Positions 49,738 to 60,540 of a stretch of DNA of 64,000 nucleotides are shown in pieces. The stretch spans positions 1 to 64,000 of the forward strand of contig JAFXRC010000019.1 of the NCBI GenBank assembly GCA_017526585.1, read 5' to 3'. Made by a program: the position numbers and the translations under genes. Within the stretch, counting starts at the first letter, position 1. Each line of letters opens with the position of its first letter. Origin of the DNA: Fibrobacter sp. (GTDB lineage Bacteria > Fibrobacterota > Fibrobacteria > Fibrobacterales > Fibrobacteraceae). Below the pieces are notes generated by a model, which saw only the letters and a list, made by a program, of their open reading frames with translations, had not been told where the DNA came from and made no database searches.

Positions 49738-52062
49738 TTAATCCTTGACGCAGCGAACAGAGCGCCCCGCAGTTTTGTCTCGACCATATATGGCCACTTT
49801 GGTACTTTGGCTAAACATGATCGTGTAAGCATCTGATTTGTCTTCTTCCGTAGCCGTCCAAAGATAAGCCAACATTCCTTCATACTCTAAATTTGAAGGG
49901 CTTGAAGAAATCCCGATTGGCAAAACAGAGAATCCAAAATCGTCCGAGCCATTGCCATAACGGCTCGGCTCAGTCCAACCAGTTACGGTTCTCAAAGTTT
50001 CACATGTTTTTTCGTTGCAACCAGTATTTTCTAGAAGACGTTCACTTTCTGCCTTGGAGGGCAAATGCCATCCGTCAGGGCAAATATCCTGCATGGCCGT
50101 AGCCCAAGTGTACAATCTTCCGCCGACATCACAACGGGAAGGTTCATTTCCTGGGCACCAGGAATCATTTGGAGTCATCGAATCGTCGTAGTAGTTCAGA
50201 TTTTCAGCCATCCATACCTGCGCGCTATCACCTTCCCCAATAACAACTGTCTTATAGACATGGCCATCGCGGGAATCCTCCAACCTACCATAACTGATTT
50301 TCGAATTCATTCGCGATTCCTTGGGAACATCCCAACTCCAGACATCCCAAGAAGCTTCGCCTTCGGGAATTTTTAAGCAACGAACATAGGCTCCGCCGTC
50401 CGCCTTAAGCAAGGAGCTTCGTACGAGATTATTATCGTAATCATGTTTGAAAATCCATGTATCTGCCTGTTTTTTAGCCACATCGTCTAGATAGTATAAC
50501 GTGGATTGCCAAAAATGAATATACCATCCGGCATCAGTGTATAATTTGCTGGAATAGCGATAGCCCGCAGGAATTGCAGAGAATCCGTACACATCTTCCC
50601 CATTTCCCCCTTTCCGCCAACCAGTTTTAGATTTCAGTTTTGCACTTGCATGGTCCTTGCCTATAATTACTTCCAGTTTTTCCCAATCTGCTTCAGAGGG
50701 TAAATACCAACCATCAGGGCAAACTCCTTGCGTCACATACGGAACATCGCAGCTTACACCAACGCCGCATGTAATATGCTTATCATTTGCAAGGGCCACG
50801 GAATCGACCGCCGCAGTCCATGAATAAAGTCTACCCGCAAGTTCGCAATTTTCAGCAATGTTATCGTAGCACCAAGAATGCCCTGCCAGATACGGAGTTT
50901 TTGCCGAATCACTATAATTCAAGTTCTCTGCCATCCAAATCTGCTTCATGACCCCTTCTCCAATAGTCACTGTCTTATAGGTCTTGCCATCACGCTTGTC
51001 AGTCAAGGTCTCATATTGAATGGATTTATTGAAATAGATTTCCTTGTCATCGTCCCAGCTCCACTCCTTGGTGATTGTAGGAACCGGCGTTGCAGCTAGC
51101 GTTGCGGAATCCGTCACACAGCGAACAGAGAACAATTCCATCTTCGCAAGGTAATCTAGCCCCCCGATGTCCGATTCAGACTTAAATCCTGCTGCATAGG
51201 CCTGCGTATAGGGACTTATATTGTATGGGGTGCTCGTCCAGAAATCAGTCCGTGAACCAACTTCGCCAAAGCTCAAAAGTTTCGTGAAAGGCATTGCGCT
51301 GCCGGCCGGCAATGCAGAAAAGCCATAATCATCCAATCCGTTTCCATTTTGGTTCCATCCGGAGCGGGCCTTCAGCACCTTGCCCGCAGATTCTTTGCCG
51401 CCGACCGTTGAGTAAAGGGTTTCCCATTCCTTTTTGCTGGGAAGATGCCAGCCATCAGGACAAACCCCCTTGATCTTTTCAGGCATGTCGCAAGAAATTT
51501 GCAATCCACATTCGACGGGCGTATCCCGCTGGGCCAAGGCAACGGAATCAATCGCCATTTTCCATGAATAAAGGGCCCCGGCAACATCGCAGTAGGCACT
51601 TTCATAACCCCAGCAGACTCCCGCGCCACCAGCAGTGTAGTTCAAGTTTTCGGCCATCCAAAGCTGAGCATCTTTACCTTTACCGATAGAGACGTATTTA
51701 TACGTTTTCATGTCGCGGCCATCAATAAACGTACCGTACTTTATATTCGCATTAAAATACTCATCCTTGGTAACATCCCAACTCCAACCCACAGAAACCA
51801 CGCTAGAACTGCTAACGGATGAATCTACCTTGCTAGAATCAGAGGAACTAGAAGAAAGGCTTGTAGAGGATACCAAATCATTGACGGAACTAGAAGAAAG
51901 GACTTCATTATCTATAGACGAAACATTCTCAGAAGAATACACATCATCTTGAGATGACGAATACTCGACATCATCATTATCGCTGGACGCCGACTGATCA
52001 TCGCCGCAAGCAACAAAGAATACAGACAACAAAAAACTGTAGGTAAAAAGAGCTTTCTTCAT
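49738..52062 (-). CDS. FISUMP-domain lipoprotein (three domains)
   Basis: A 774-residue predicted lipoprotein. The ATG at 52062 is chosen over the longer frame because MKKALFTYSFLLSVFFVAC gives a standard lipoprotein signal. A serine-rich linker (about 25-85) is followed by three FISUMP domains, each opened by a short W(S/D)WDVxKE-type linker. They start near 107 (GRDMKTYKYVSIG), 340 (DKRDGKTYKTVTIG) and 590 (DSRDGHVYKTVVIG). All have WMAENLNY, (V/I)CPDGW(H/Y)LPS and a final VRC. It is more AT-rich than gatA and guaB on either side. It lacks the N-terminal cysteine module and the palindrome found in the 1-9.6 kb cluster. Role unknown. Confidence 0.9.
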   Translation of the reverse strand: MKKALFTYSFLLSVFFVACGDDQSASSDNDDVEYSSSQDDVYSSENVSSIDNEVLSSSSVNDLVSSTSLSSSSSDSSKVDSSVSSSSVVSVGWSWDVTKDEYFNANIKYGTFIDGRDMKTYKYVSIGKGKDAQLWMAENLNYTAGGAGVCWGYESAYCDVAGALYSWKMAIDSVALAQRDTPVECGLQISCDMPEKIKGVCPDGWHLPSKKEWETLYSTVGGKESAGKVLKARSGWNQNGNGLDDYGFSALPAGSAMPFTKLLSFGEVGSRTDFWTSTPYNISPYTQAYAAGFKSESDIGGLDYLAKMELFSVRCVTDSATLAATPVPTITKEWSWDDDKEIYFNKSIQYETLTDKRDGKTYKTVTIGEGVMKQIWMAENLNYSDSAKTPYLAGHSWCYDNIAENCELAGRLYSWTAAVDSVALANDKHITCGVGVSCDVPYVTQGVCPDGWYLPSEADWEKLEVIIGKDHASAKLKSKTGWRKGGNGEDVYGFSAIPAGYRYSSKLYTDAGWYIHFWQSTLYYLDDVAKKQADTWIFKHDYDNNLVRSSLLKADGGAYVRCLKIPEGEASWDVWSWDVPKESRMNSKISYGRLEDSRDGHVYKTVVIGEGDSAQVWMAENLNYYDDSMTPNDSWCPGNEPSRCDVGGRLYTWATAMQDICPDGWHLPSKAESERLLENTGCNEKTCETLRTVTGWTEPSRYGNGSDDFGFSVLPIGISSSPSNLEYEGMLAYLWTATEEDKSDAYTIMFSQSTKVAIYGRDKTAGRSVRCVKD

Positions 52063-52090
52063 GCCTTCAAAAATAAAAAAGACTTCGTAC

Positions 52091-52123
52091 AAAAAATCCC
52101 CGACAATCGAAGAATTGTCGAGG
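52091..52123 (-). terminator. Terminator after guaB
   Basis: On the minus strand CCTCGACAAT, loop, ATTGTCGGGG, then ATTTTTT. It lies between guaB and the triple-FISUMP gene. Confidence 0.85.
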
Positions 52124-52172
52124 AATTTCCATTTTTCAGAACAAGTCGTTCTTTAGAACTTTTTGTTCAAAG

Positions 52173-53678
<1,506 letters not shown>

Positions 53679-53702
53679 CTAGTTATTAGTTGCTAGAAAA
53701 GT

Positions 53703-53742
53703 ACAAAAAAAGAACCAAGTTGACGGCAAAATCAACTTGGAA
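53703..53742 (-). terminator. Terminator after the GLUG/InlB-type surface protein gene
   Basis: On the minus strand CCAAGTTGA, short loop, TCAACTTGG, then TTC and T7. Confidence 0.88.
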
Positions 53743-53778
53743 TCTGTAAAAAAGGGATTAAGCGCGGAAAATAGTCGA

Positions 53779-56700
53779 CTAACGGACAATCACGCGCCCG
53801 ACTTCATCCCCGATTCGGATCAGATAACCGCCCGCACGCGGAACCATGACCGAGAAGTTCGATTTGCCGACCGTACCCGTACGCAGGACGCGTCCCTGCA
53901 TGTCAAGTAGCGCAAACGACGCACCGACGCGCGCTCCTGCCACCTGCAGTTCACGCCCCATGACCGTAACGCGGAACGAAGGGGCCATCGTAAGCTCAGG
54001 CAGGGCATCCTTGCAGTTCTTGCCCTTGCATTCGGAACTACTCGATTTCGCTTCACTGGAGCTAGACTTCGCATCACTAGAACTAGATGCAACGCTAGAG
54101 GACGAAGTCTCGCTGCTGCTAGAAACTTCCGAGCTGGAACTGGATTTCGGTACAGCAAGAATCGGGTGATCCTTGCCCTGCATCCAGACATCGCCAGTAA
54201 TATCTTCCTTGAGGAATACGCCATCAGCCTTCTTTACATAGGAGCGCAGCGCCTTTGCTACCGTAGAATCCTTGAATTCGGTAGCCGTTGCAGGCAGGCC
54301 GTATTCATTGCCAAGGGAGTCATAGTTGGGGATTGGGTCAGGAGTTCTTTGCAAGAAGAAATTGTTTTCAAAAGTCGCATTCCCTTTGTATGCATGATTT
54401 ATTGTGGGATGTATAAAGTAGTCGCTCATACTGTCCGAGAGGGTAAAGGAGCACATGCTATAGTTGTTTACGATAAAGACACTGTCCAGCGTTAAACTGT
54501 CAACATCATACAACCACACATCGGCAATTCCAGCGACTCTCCCGAGATACTCACCCGCACTTCTAAGATCACCCAAATTGTAATTATTAGCAATGATTGT
54601 TGGATAGTTGATTACACCAACAAGCCCTACTGCTTGACCACTTGTCGCATAGACGTTACCCGTATTGTAGCTCCGCGTCAAGGACAAATAACTTTCACCG
54701 CTATCATCTCGACCGTCACCGAGCAAGCCTCCAACATCATCCCACCCCTCAACATTTCCGGTATTGTAGCAGTTGTCTACCCTAGTGTTTCCGGAAAAAT
54801 TAGCAACAAGGCCACCCGCATAACCCGATGCAACTATATTAGCGTTATTATAGCTGTCGGTAATAACAGCATCTCGGGCAGTTCCTACAAGCCCCCCGAC
54901 AGAATATCCAGACAGAGAGCCTTTCACATAGGAATTGTGAATTGCCAGTTCTCCAGACCCAACAAGACCGCCTACAGTAGTACCACCTTCCAAGATACCT
55001 TCAAAATGACAGTTCTCAATACTCAGATAACTGCCAGGAAGCACATAGTCAGAGCCATACACAGGTCTTACCAATTCTCCCGAAGCTACATCCGTTACAA
55101 TGCCCCCAATATCGTACTTGGACTTTAGATAAGAATCTTCTATTCCCAGATTCTTGATAACAGCATATCCCTTTTCTTCACCATTCCGGTCCGCCTTATA
55201 AATAAAGCCACTTACACCTCTCAATCTACTCGTATTCACAGGATTTGTATTAAGCAAGTCCCCATACTTGCCGCCAAAGTAGAGTCCCGATATCGTATGC
55301 CCCTGACCATCGAAGGTTCCCGTAAAAGACGTAATGGGTTCCCAGACCAGGAACTTGGCCGTATCCGCCGTATTGAGCTTACCATTCTTAATCACATTCT
55401 CGTTTACCACGATATCCTTGGTAAGCTTAGCGCACACATTGGTGACACGACCATTATGCATGCCATGGGCGCCATTGACATAAGCCGCAAATCCGTAGAG
55501 TTCAGCAGCATCCGAAATGGCAAAGCATGAATCCGCATTGACCTCAGGCATTTTTAGCTTGTACCAAGCCGCATAGAAAGTCTTAGCCCCCCTTTCGCTT
55601 GAGTCAACCGCAAACTTCGGAGTTCCCGTAAGATCCTCGTTTTCGTACCAGCCCGCAAAGAAGAAGGAGTCGCGGAGAACCTTAACAGGAAGGTCCGCGC
55701 CGATACGTTCCTGGTAGTGGTCTATCGCCTCTTCTTTAATTTCGCCACCATTCGTATTGAACGTGACCGGATAATGGTTCAGCAGATATGCCCAATATTC
55801 CTTGTCGCCCGTCTCCGTAGCTTCGATGGTTCTTCTTAAGTTTTCATCTCCAAACTCACGGCTAGTCGACCAGCAGCAAAAAGTCGTATTTTCCTTGACC
55901 ACTTCTTCAGGAAGGATTTTTCGCAGACCGGAAATATAACTGTCAAAATAGGTCGCCGTATCGCCTTCAAACGTATGGAATATCACCTTGTACTTTTGCG
56001 AAGCAGAATTTTTGACTTCGCCCGAGTAATTCGGCCAACTATCCGTCCCGACATTCTGCCCCCAAACAGAACCGTTCACGCCTTCGTGCAAAGCGACCGC
56101 AACAGCGCCGTTCTGGAACTGTTCCAACGTAACAGCCTGTTCCAACATTGCAAGATCACTGTAGGTTTGCGGACCTTGCGATTCAAGAAAATAAGCATTA
56201 GAAATTTCGATTCGCTCTTCGGAAAACTTTCCCTTAAAAGGGCCAAATCTAGTCGGCACATCCGCATTCAGGTTCCACACGCTGAAGCAATTTGAAATTT
56301 TGGCATAGCCAAGAAGCACATAACCCACTAAGCCGCCTGCGCTAGATATGTTATCTCCGAGAATGGCTCCCCTGTTATAGCTATTCTCCATTTCTAGGAT
56401 TCCGTTAGATTTTCCGATAAGCCCACCCGCATCCGACATCCTATAACCATAGAGCGTCGAAGTGCTGTAGACCCCAGAAATTTTCGCATAGGTCTTATCT
56501 TCAGACGAGATATAAGCCAATTCGCCAGCAACCACACCCGCAGTTTCCACATACACGCCAAAATAGGAATCAACGATTCCGAAATTCTTGAGTTCGGCAT
56601 ATTCGGTAGAGGTGCCGACAAGACTGCGGATGAATCCGAAAACATCGTCTTCTTGTTCTTCGGGATCGTCAAAGAAAAGTCCAGAAATCGTATGCCCGTT

Positions 56701-57015
56701 TCCATCGAACTTTCCCGAGAAAACGTTAATCGGAGTCCAGGGAACAAAGTCTGCCGAGGCTTCCGTATTGAGAGTTCCGTCCTCGTTCAGCACGTTCTTG
56801 TTCACCACGATATCGTTTGCAAGCGTTGCGCAGGCAGACTTTTCGGCGGCATTACCATTGGCTCCGTTCACGACAGCGGCAAAACCGTAAAGTTCCGCGG
56901 CATCACTAATGACATAGCAGCCAGCCGACGACTTGGCCGGGGTTTTCGGCGTAATGGTCGCGGCAAAGGTCATTGTGCACAAAGCACACAAAATGCCCAT
57001 AGGTAATAATTTCAT
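53779..57015 (-). CDS. Large secreted protein with GLUG-type repeats, InlB B-repeat-like segment and C-terminal sorting-like domain
   Basis: A 1078-residue protein with a signal peptide (cleavage near TFAA). Its first half and second half each start with the same module: CYVISDAAELYGFAAVVNGA near 32 and CFAISDAAELYGFAAYVNGA near 500, then DIVVNKNVL, W(T/E)PI, F(S/T)GxFDGxGHTISGL. Each module is followed by GLUG-like repeats such as SAGGLVGYV, VGGLVGSGEL, VGGLVGTARD and VGGLLGDGRD. Between the halves lies a Listeria-Bacteroides-type InlB B repeat (VTFNTNGGEIKEEAID, FFFAGWYENED). A serine-rich linker (about 975-1005) precedes a C-terminal domain (LLDMQGRVLRTGTVG, GGYLIRIG) typical of type IX-like sorting tails. 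A surface or extracellular adhesin-like role is likely. Confidence 0.88.
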   Translation of the reverse strand: MKLLPMGILCALCTMTFAATITPKTPAKSSAGCYVISDAAELYGFAAVVNGANGNAAEKSACATLANDIVVNKNVLNEDGTLNTEASADFVPWTPINVFSGKFDGNGHTISGLFFDDPEEQEDDVFGFIRSLVGTSTEYAELKNFGIVDSYFGVYVETAGVVAGELAYISSEDKTYAKISGVYSTSTLYGYRMSDAGGLIGKSNGILEMENSYNRGAILGDNISSAGGLVGYVLLGYAKISNCFSVWNLNADVPTRFGPFKGKFSEERIEISNAYFLESQGPQTYSDLAMLEQAVTLEQFQNGAVAVALHEGVNGSVWGQNVGTDSWPNYSGEVKNSASQKYKVIFHTFEGDTATYFDSYISGLRKILPEEVVKENTTFCCWSTSREFGDENLRRTIEATETGDKEYWAYLLNHYPVTFNTNGGEIKEEAIDHYQERIGADLPVKVLRDSFFFAGWYENEDLTGTPKFAVDSSERGAKTFYAAWYKLKMPEVNADSCFAISDAAELYGFAAYVNGAHGMHNGRVTNVCAKLTKDIVVNENVIKNGKLNTADTAKFLVWEPITSFTGTFDGQGHTISGLYFGGKYGDLLNTNPVNTSRLRGVSGFIYKADRNGEEKGYAVIKNLGIEDSYLKSKYDIGGIVTDVASGELVRPVYGSDYVLPGSYLSIENCHFEGILEGGTTVGGLVGSGELAIHNSYVKGSLSGYSVGGLVGTARDAVITDSYNNANIVASGYAGGLVANFSGNTRVDNCYNTGNVEGWDDVGGLLGDGRDDSGESYLSLTRSYNTGNVYATSGQAVGLVGVINYPTIIANNYNLGDLRSAGEYLGRVAGIADVWLYDVDSLTLDSVFIVNNYSMCSFTLSDSMSDYFIHPTINHAYKGNATFENNFFLQRTPDPIPNYDSLGNEYGLPATATEFKDSTVAKALRSYVKKADGVFLKEDITGDVWMQGKDHPILAVPKSSSSSEVSSSSETSSSSVASSSSDAKSSSSEAKSSSSECKGKNCKDALPELTMAPSFRVTVMGRELQVAGARVGASFALLDMQGRVLRTGTVGKSNFSVMVPRAGGYLIRIGDEVGRVIVR

Positions 57016-57102
57016 GATCGCCTCCTTAATTCATTTTTTAAATATAACATAAAACGCACTCTCGAAAATCACACGAGTATGGAAAAAACTATCTTTTAAA
57101 CA

Positions 57103-59499
57103 ATGCCCGACTTTATTTCCATACGCGGCTGTAGGCTGCACAATCTCAAAAATGTAGACGCCCAGTTCCCGCTGGGCAAAATTACGGTAGTGTGCGGACC
57201 TTCGGGCTGCGGAAAGTCGACGCTTGTGCTTGACACCCTGCACGGGGAATCCAAGCGGCGTTACCTAGAGACGCTTTCTCCGTTTGCGGCTGAATTGCTC
57301 GGCGGTCGGCGCATTATTCCGCTGGATAGTGCAGAAGGTTTACCCGCAAGCCTCGCCGTAGGTCCCAGCCACGGTGAAACGCCCACGAAAGCTTATGCGT
57401 TGAGCATTTCGGAATGCGATTCTACATTGCGAGCCTTGTTTGCAGCGTATGCGAAGCCCGCTTGCCCCGTTTGCGGAAAGCCCATGGAAAGCATGAGTCG
57501 CGAAGACATGATTCGCGAAATTGCGAGCCTGCCGCAAGGGAGTAAGCTGCAGTTTTTTGCAAGAGTGGACGCCGAGAAGCGCGCGAATCTTGACAAGTTG
57601 GCAGCGGTGTTCCTGGCGCAAGGTTTTACGCGAGCCATGGCAGATGACGTCAGCTATTCTCTTGCCGACTTGACTGAAAACGAAAAGACGATTGTCCCGA
57701 AGGAATTCTTTATTGTCGTGGACCGCGTGATTGTCCGCGAGAATACGCGCACCCGCATTGCAGAAGCGGTAGACGGAGTCCTGAAGCTTACGCACGGCGA
57801 ATTGATACTGGATATCAACGGGAACCGTAAACTTTTCAGCACGGTGCCGCGCTGCCCGGAACATGGAGCGCAGCTTTCGAGACCGCTCGCACCAGAAGAC
57901 TTGTCGCCGTATTCCCGCACGAGCATTTGCGAAAAATGTGGCGGTACCGGAATCATCGAAGATGGTGACAGCAGCGAAGATTGCCCCGATTGCAAGGGTC
58001 TTCGACTCAAGCAAAATTTTTTGAATGCCGTTATTGAAAGTATTTCAAGTGAAGATGAACCGCGCAAAATCCGTACCACCTGGCAAGATATCTTATGCAC
58101 GCCTTTTGCGGAACTCGAAAGCCGGCTACACGCCCTGTTCGATGATCGACTGACGGCAAAGCAGCAGCCCGCATTCCGCACGCTCGTAGACCGCATCCAG
58201 GCAATTGTCGATTTAGATATCGGTTACCTCACGGCAGGGCGTGCAGGTGCCACCCTATCGGGTGGCGAAGTCCAGAGACTTCGGCTTTCGAGCCTCAGCA
58301 CAGGTCACCTGAACAACCTCCTGATTGTCCTCGACGAACCCGCCAGCGGACTCCACCAGAGCGATGTCGATGCCCTCTGGAAAGTCCTCAAGAAGGTACA
58401 ATCTCGAGGAAACACGCTGGTCCTCATCGACCACAATCCCGCCCTCATCAAGAAAGCCGACTGGATTATTGAAATGGGACCTGGCGCCGGCGAAAAGGGC
58501 GGCGAAATATTGTTGCAGGGAACCGCGAAAGAAGTTCTCGGGAATCCGGCATCACCCACGGGGAATTGGATCCACTTGCTCGACGAGAAAAGGAGATTCC
58601 CGGTCGAGCCGGGAATGACAAAGGGCAAGTCGGGAAAGACATCCGCAAAGAAAGCAGCGACTATCGATGTCGAAGACTTCGCAATGTTCGACATGAAGTC
58701 GGTCACCGCACATTTCCCGGTGCAAAAGTTCAGCGTCATCACGGGTCAGAGCGGTAGTGGCAAGTCCACGATTTTCTTCAGGAACCTCGCCCCACGTGCA
58801 TCCAAGGGTGAATTCGAAAGCCTCGGCATCCAAGCTCTATCGATTCTTTCGACAGGTGATTTCCACGGGAACCGCCGCAGTACCGTCGCCTCGGCCATCA
58901 ACCTGAACACGATTCTCCGCGACCTTTTCGCGAAGCTCCCCGAAAGCAAGGTCCGCGGCTACACCGCTAGCAAATTCGCGACGCACGCCCCCGGGGGCCG
59001 CTGCGAAAACTGCAAGGGCGAAGGCGTTATTCTCGACCCCGCGGGCTACGAAGAATCCGAATGCCCCGTGTGCCTCGGCAGACGCTTCAAGGACGAAATT
59101 CTCGAAGTCCGCTTCAAGTCGCTTTCCATCGCCGACATCTATGACTTAGAAGTCGGCGACGCCTACAAATTGTTCATTAACATGAAGCCTTTCGCCGACA
59201 AGCTCAAGCCGCTTGTAGATACGGGCCTCGACTACCTGAAACTCGGGCAGACTACGACGCACCTTTCCGGCGGTGAACGCGCCCGCTTGCGCCTTTCCAT
59301 CGCCCTCGCTCGCGCGAAGGCTCCGAATACGCTTTTCCTTTTCGACGAGCCTGCCCGTGGTCTCCATCAAAAGGACATCCAGCATCTACTCGATCTGATT
59401 CGCGGCCTCACCGAAGCGGGCCACACCGTCATTGCCATCGAGCACGCACAAGACTTCGTAAACGCCGCCGATTACGCCGTGGAACTTTCGCGTAAGTAG
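57103..59499 (+). CDS. UvrA-family excinuclease ATPase (short paralogue)
   Basis: A 798-residue ABC ATPase of the UvrA family. ATPase I has GPSGCGKSTLVLD at 33-45 and LSGGEVQRLRLSSL near 386. ATPase II has TGQSGSGKSTIFF near 548 and HLSGGERARLRLSIALA near 723. Three zinc-type cysteine sets are present: CPVCGK near 124, CEKCGGTG with CPDCKG near 287-305, and CENCKGEG with CPVCLG near 637-660. UvrA proper is about 940 residues, so this is a shorter form, perhaps UvrA2-like; whether it is the only UvrA cannot be seen from this window. A REP-like palindrome lies in frame at residues 497-506, in the linker between the two ATPase halves. Confidence 0.87.
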   Translation: MPDFISIRGCRLHNLKNVDAQFPLGKITVVCGPSGCGKSTLVLDTLHGESKRRYLETLSPFAAELLGGRRIIPLDSAEGLPASLAVGPSHGETPTKAYALSISECDSTLRALFAAYAKPACPVCGKPMESMSREDMIREIASLPQGSKLQFFARVDAEKRANLDKLAAVFLAQGFTRAMADDVSYSLADLTENEKTIVPKEFFIVVDRVIVRENTRTRIAEAVDGVLKLTHGELILDINGNRKLFSTVPRCPEHGAQLSRPLAPEDLSPYSRTSICEKCGGTGIIEDGDSSEDCPDCKGLRLKQNFLNAVIESISSEDEPRKIRTTWQDILCTPFAELESRLHALFDDRLTAKQQPAFRTLVDRIQAIVDLDIGYLTAGRAGATLSGGEVQRLRLSSLSTGHLNNLLIVLDEPASGLHQSDVDALWKVLKKVQSRGNTLVLIDHNPALIKKADWIIEMGPGAGEKGGEILLQGTAKEVLGNPASPTGNWIHLLDEKRRFPVEPGMTKGKSGKTSAKKAATIDVEDFAMFDMKSVTAHFPVQKFSVITGQSGSGKSTIFFRNLAPRASKGEFESLGIQALSILSTGDFHGNRRSTVASAINLNTILRDLFAKLPESKVRGYTASKFATHAPGGRCENCKGEGVILDPAGYEESECPVCLGRRFKDEILEVRFKSLSIADIYDLEVGDAYKLFINMKPFADKLKPLVDTGLDYLKLGQTTTHLSGGERARLRLSIALARAKAPNTLFLFDEPARGLHQKDIQHLLDLIRGLTEAGHTVIAIEHAQDFVNAADYAVELSRK
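58592..58619. repeat. REP-like palindrome in frame within the UvrA-family gene
   Basis: Arms ATTCCCGG and CCGGGAAT around a short loop, flanked by GGAG and GAC; read on the minus strand it starts GTCATTCCCGG. It encodes RRFPVEPGMT in the inter-domain linker. Same family layout as the elements at 61-97 and 178-217. Confidence 0.65.
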
Positions 59500-59519
59500 C
59501 ACGCGATTTATTTTCAAAA

Positions 59520-60536
59520 TTACTTCAGAGATTTCTTCGCGGCTTCCAGCGTCGCAATCACCTTGTCGCACCAGGCGTCAAATTCAGGGTCTTCCTTCTG
59601 GAATTCTGAATGAGCAAGCACATAGTCAATCGTGCGGCGAATTCCTTGGTCAAAACGAACCTCGGTGCGGAAAGTCGGCACAGCGCGCTTGAGTTTGGAA
59701 TTGTCAAACACCACGGAATTCGCCTTGTCGCCAATTAGACTCCCCAGCAAGTCGTAATCGCTTACATCTGCAAGGAACTGCGAAGACACATAGTAGGGCT
59801 TAAGTTCGACGCCGAGCGCATCGGCAACCGCCTTGTAAATCTGATTCCAAGTGAGAGTTTCATCGCTTGTAATCTGGAACGATTCTCCGATGGCGTGCAC
59901 ATTGCCCATCAGTCCCACAAAGCCGCGAGCAAAGTCGGTATTGAAAGTCATCGTCCAAAGGCTCGTGCCATCGCCATGAATAATGACAGGCTTACCTTCG
60001 AGCATGCGCTTTGCAACCTGCCAGCTGCCGTTCTTGCCGTGGACGCCCAGCGGGATGCTGCGCTCGTCGTAAGTGTGGCTCGGGCGAACGATGGTAATCG
60101 GGAAGCCTTCTTCGCGGTACTTGCGCATCAAGAATTCCTCCCCCGCAATCTTGTTGCGGGAGTATTCCCAATAGGGGTTCGCGAGAGGCGTGCCCTCCGT
60201 AATGCGGTAGTCCGAAAGCGGCTTCTGGTAGGCGCTCGCAGAACTGATGTACATGAACTGCTTGGTTTTACCCTTAAACAGGCGGTAATCGCGTTCAAGT
60301 GCACTCGGATGGAATACGATAAAGTCGCAGACTACATCGAACTCCATGCCCTTGATTTTTTCTGCAACGGCTGCTTCGTCGTAGATATCCGCCTGAATGA
60401 TTTCGACACCTGCAGGGATGTCTTCTGCGGGGCGATTCCCGCGATTGAGCAAGTAAAGTTTCCAGCCCTGGGATGCAGCAAGGCGCGTAATCGCCATGCT
60501 GATGGTTCCCGTACCGCCGATGAAGAGCGCTTTCAC
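59520..60536 (-). CDS. NAD-dependent epimerase/dehydratase family protein
   Basis: A 338-residue extended short-chain dehydrogenase. The cofactor site is GGTGTISMAI at 7-16 (GxxGxxS rather than GxxGxxG). YISSASAYQ at about 97-105 and YSRNKIAGEE at about 124-133 give the Ser and YxxxK catalytic residues. FNTDFARGFVGLM lies further on. A nucleotide-sugar epimerase or CSP41-like role is possible; the substrate cannot be read from sequence. It follows the alcohol dehydrogenase gene after 4 bp and is probably in the same operon. Confidence 0.88.
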   Translation of the reverse strand: MKALFIGGTGTISMAITRLAASQGWKLYLLNRGNRPAEDIPAGVEIIQADIYDEAAVAEKIKGMEFDVVCDFIVFHPSALERDYRLFKGKTKQFMYISSASAYQKPLSDYRITEGTPLANPYWEYSRNKIAGEEFLMRKYREEGFPITIVRPSHTYDERSIPLGVHGKNGSWQVAKRMLEGKPVIIHGDGTSLWTMTFNTDFARGFVGLMGNVHAIGESFQITSDETLTWNQIYKAVADALGVELKPYYVSSQFLADVSDYDLLGSLIGDKANSVVFDNSKLKRAVPTFRTEVRFDQGIRRTIDYVLAHSEFQKEDPEFDAWCDKVIATLEAAKKSLK

Positions 60537-60540
60537 GGGG

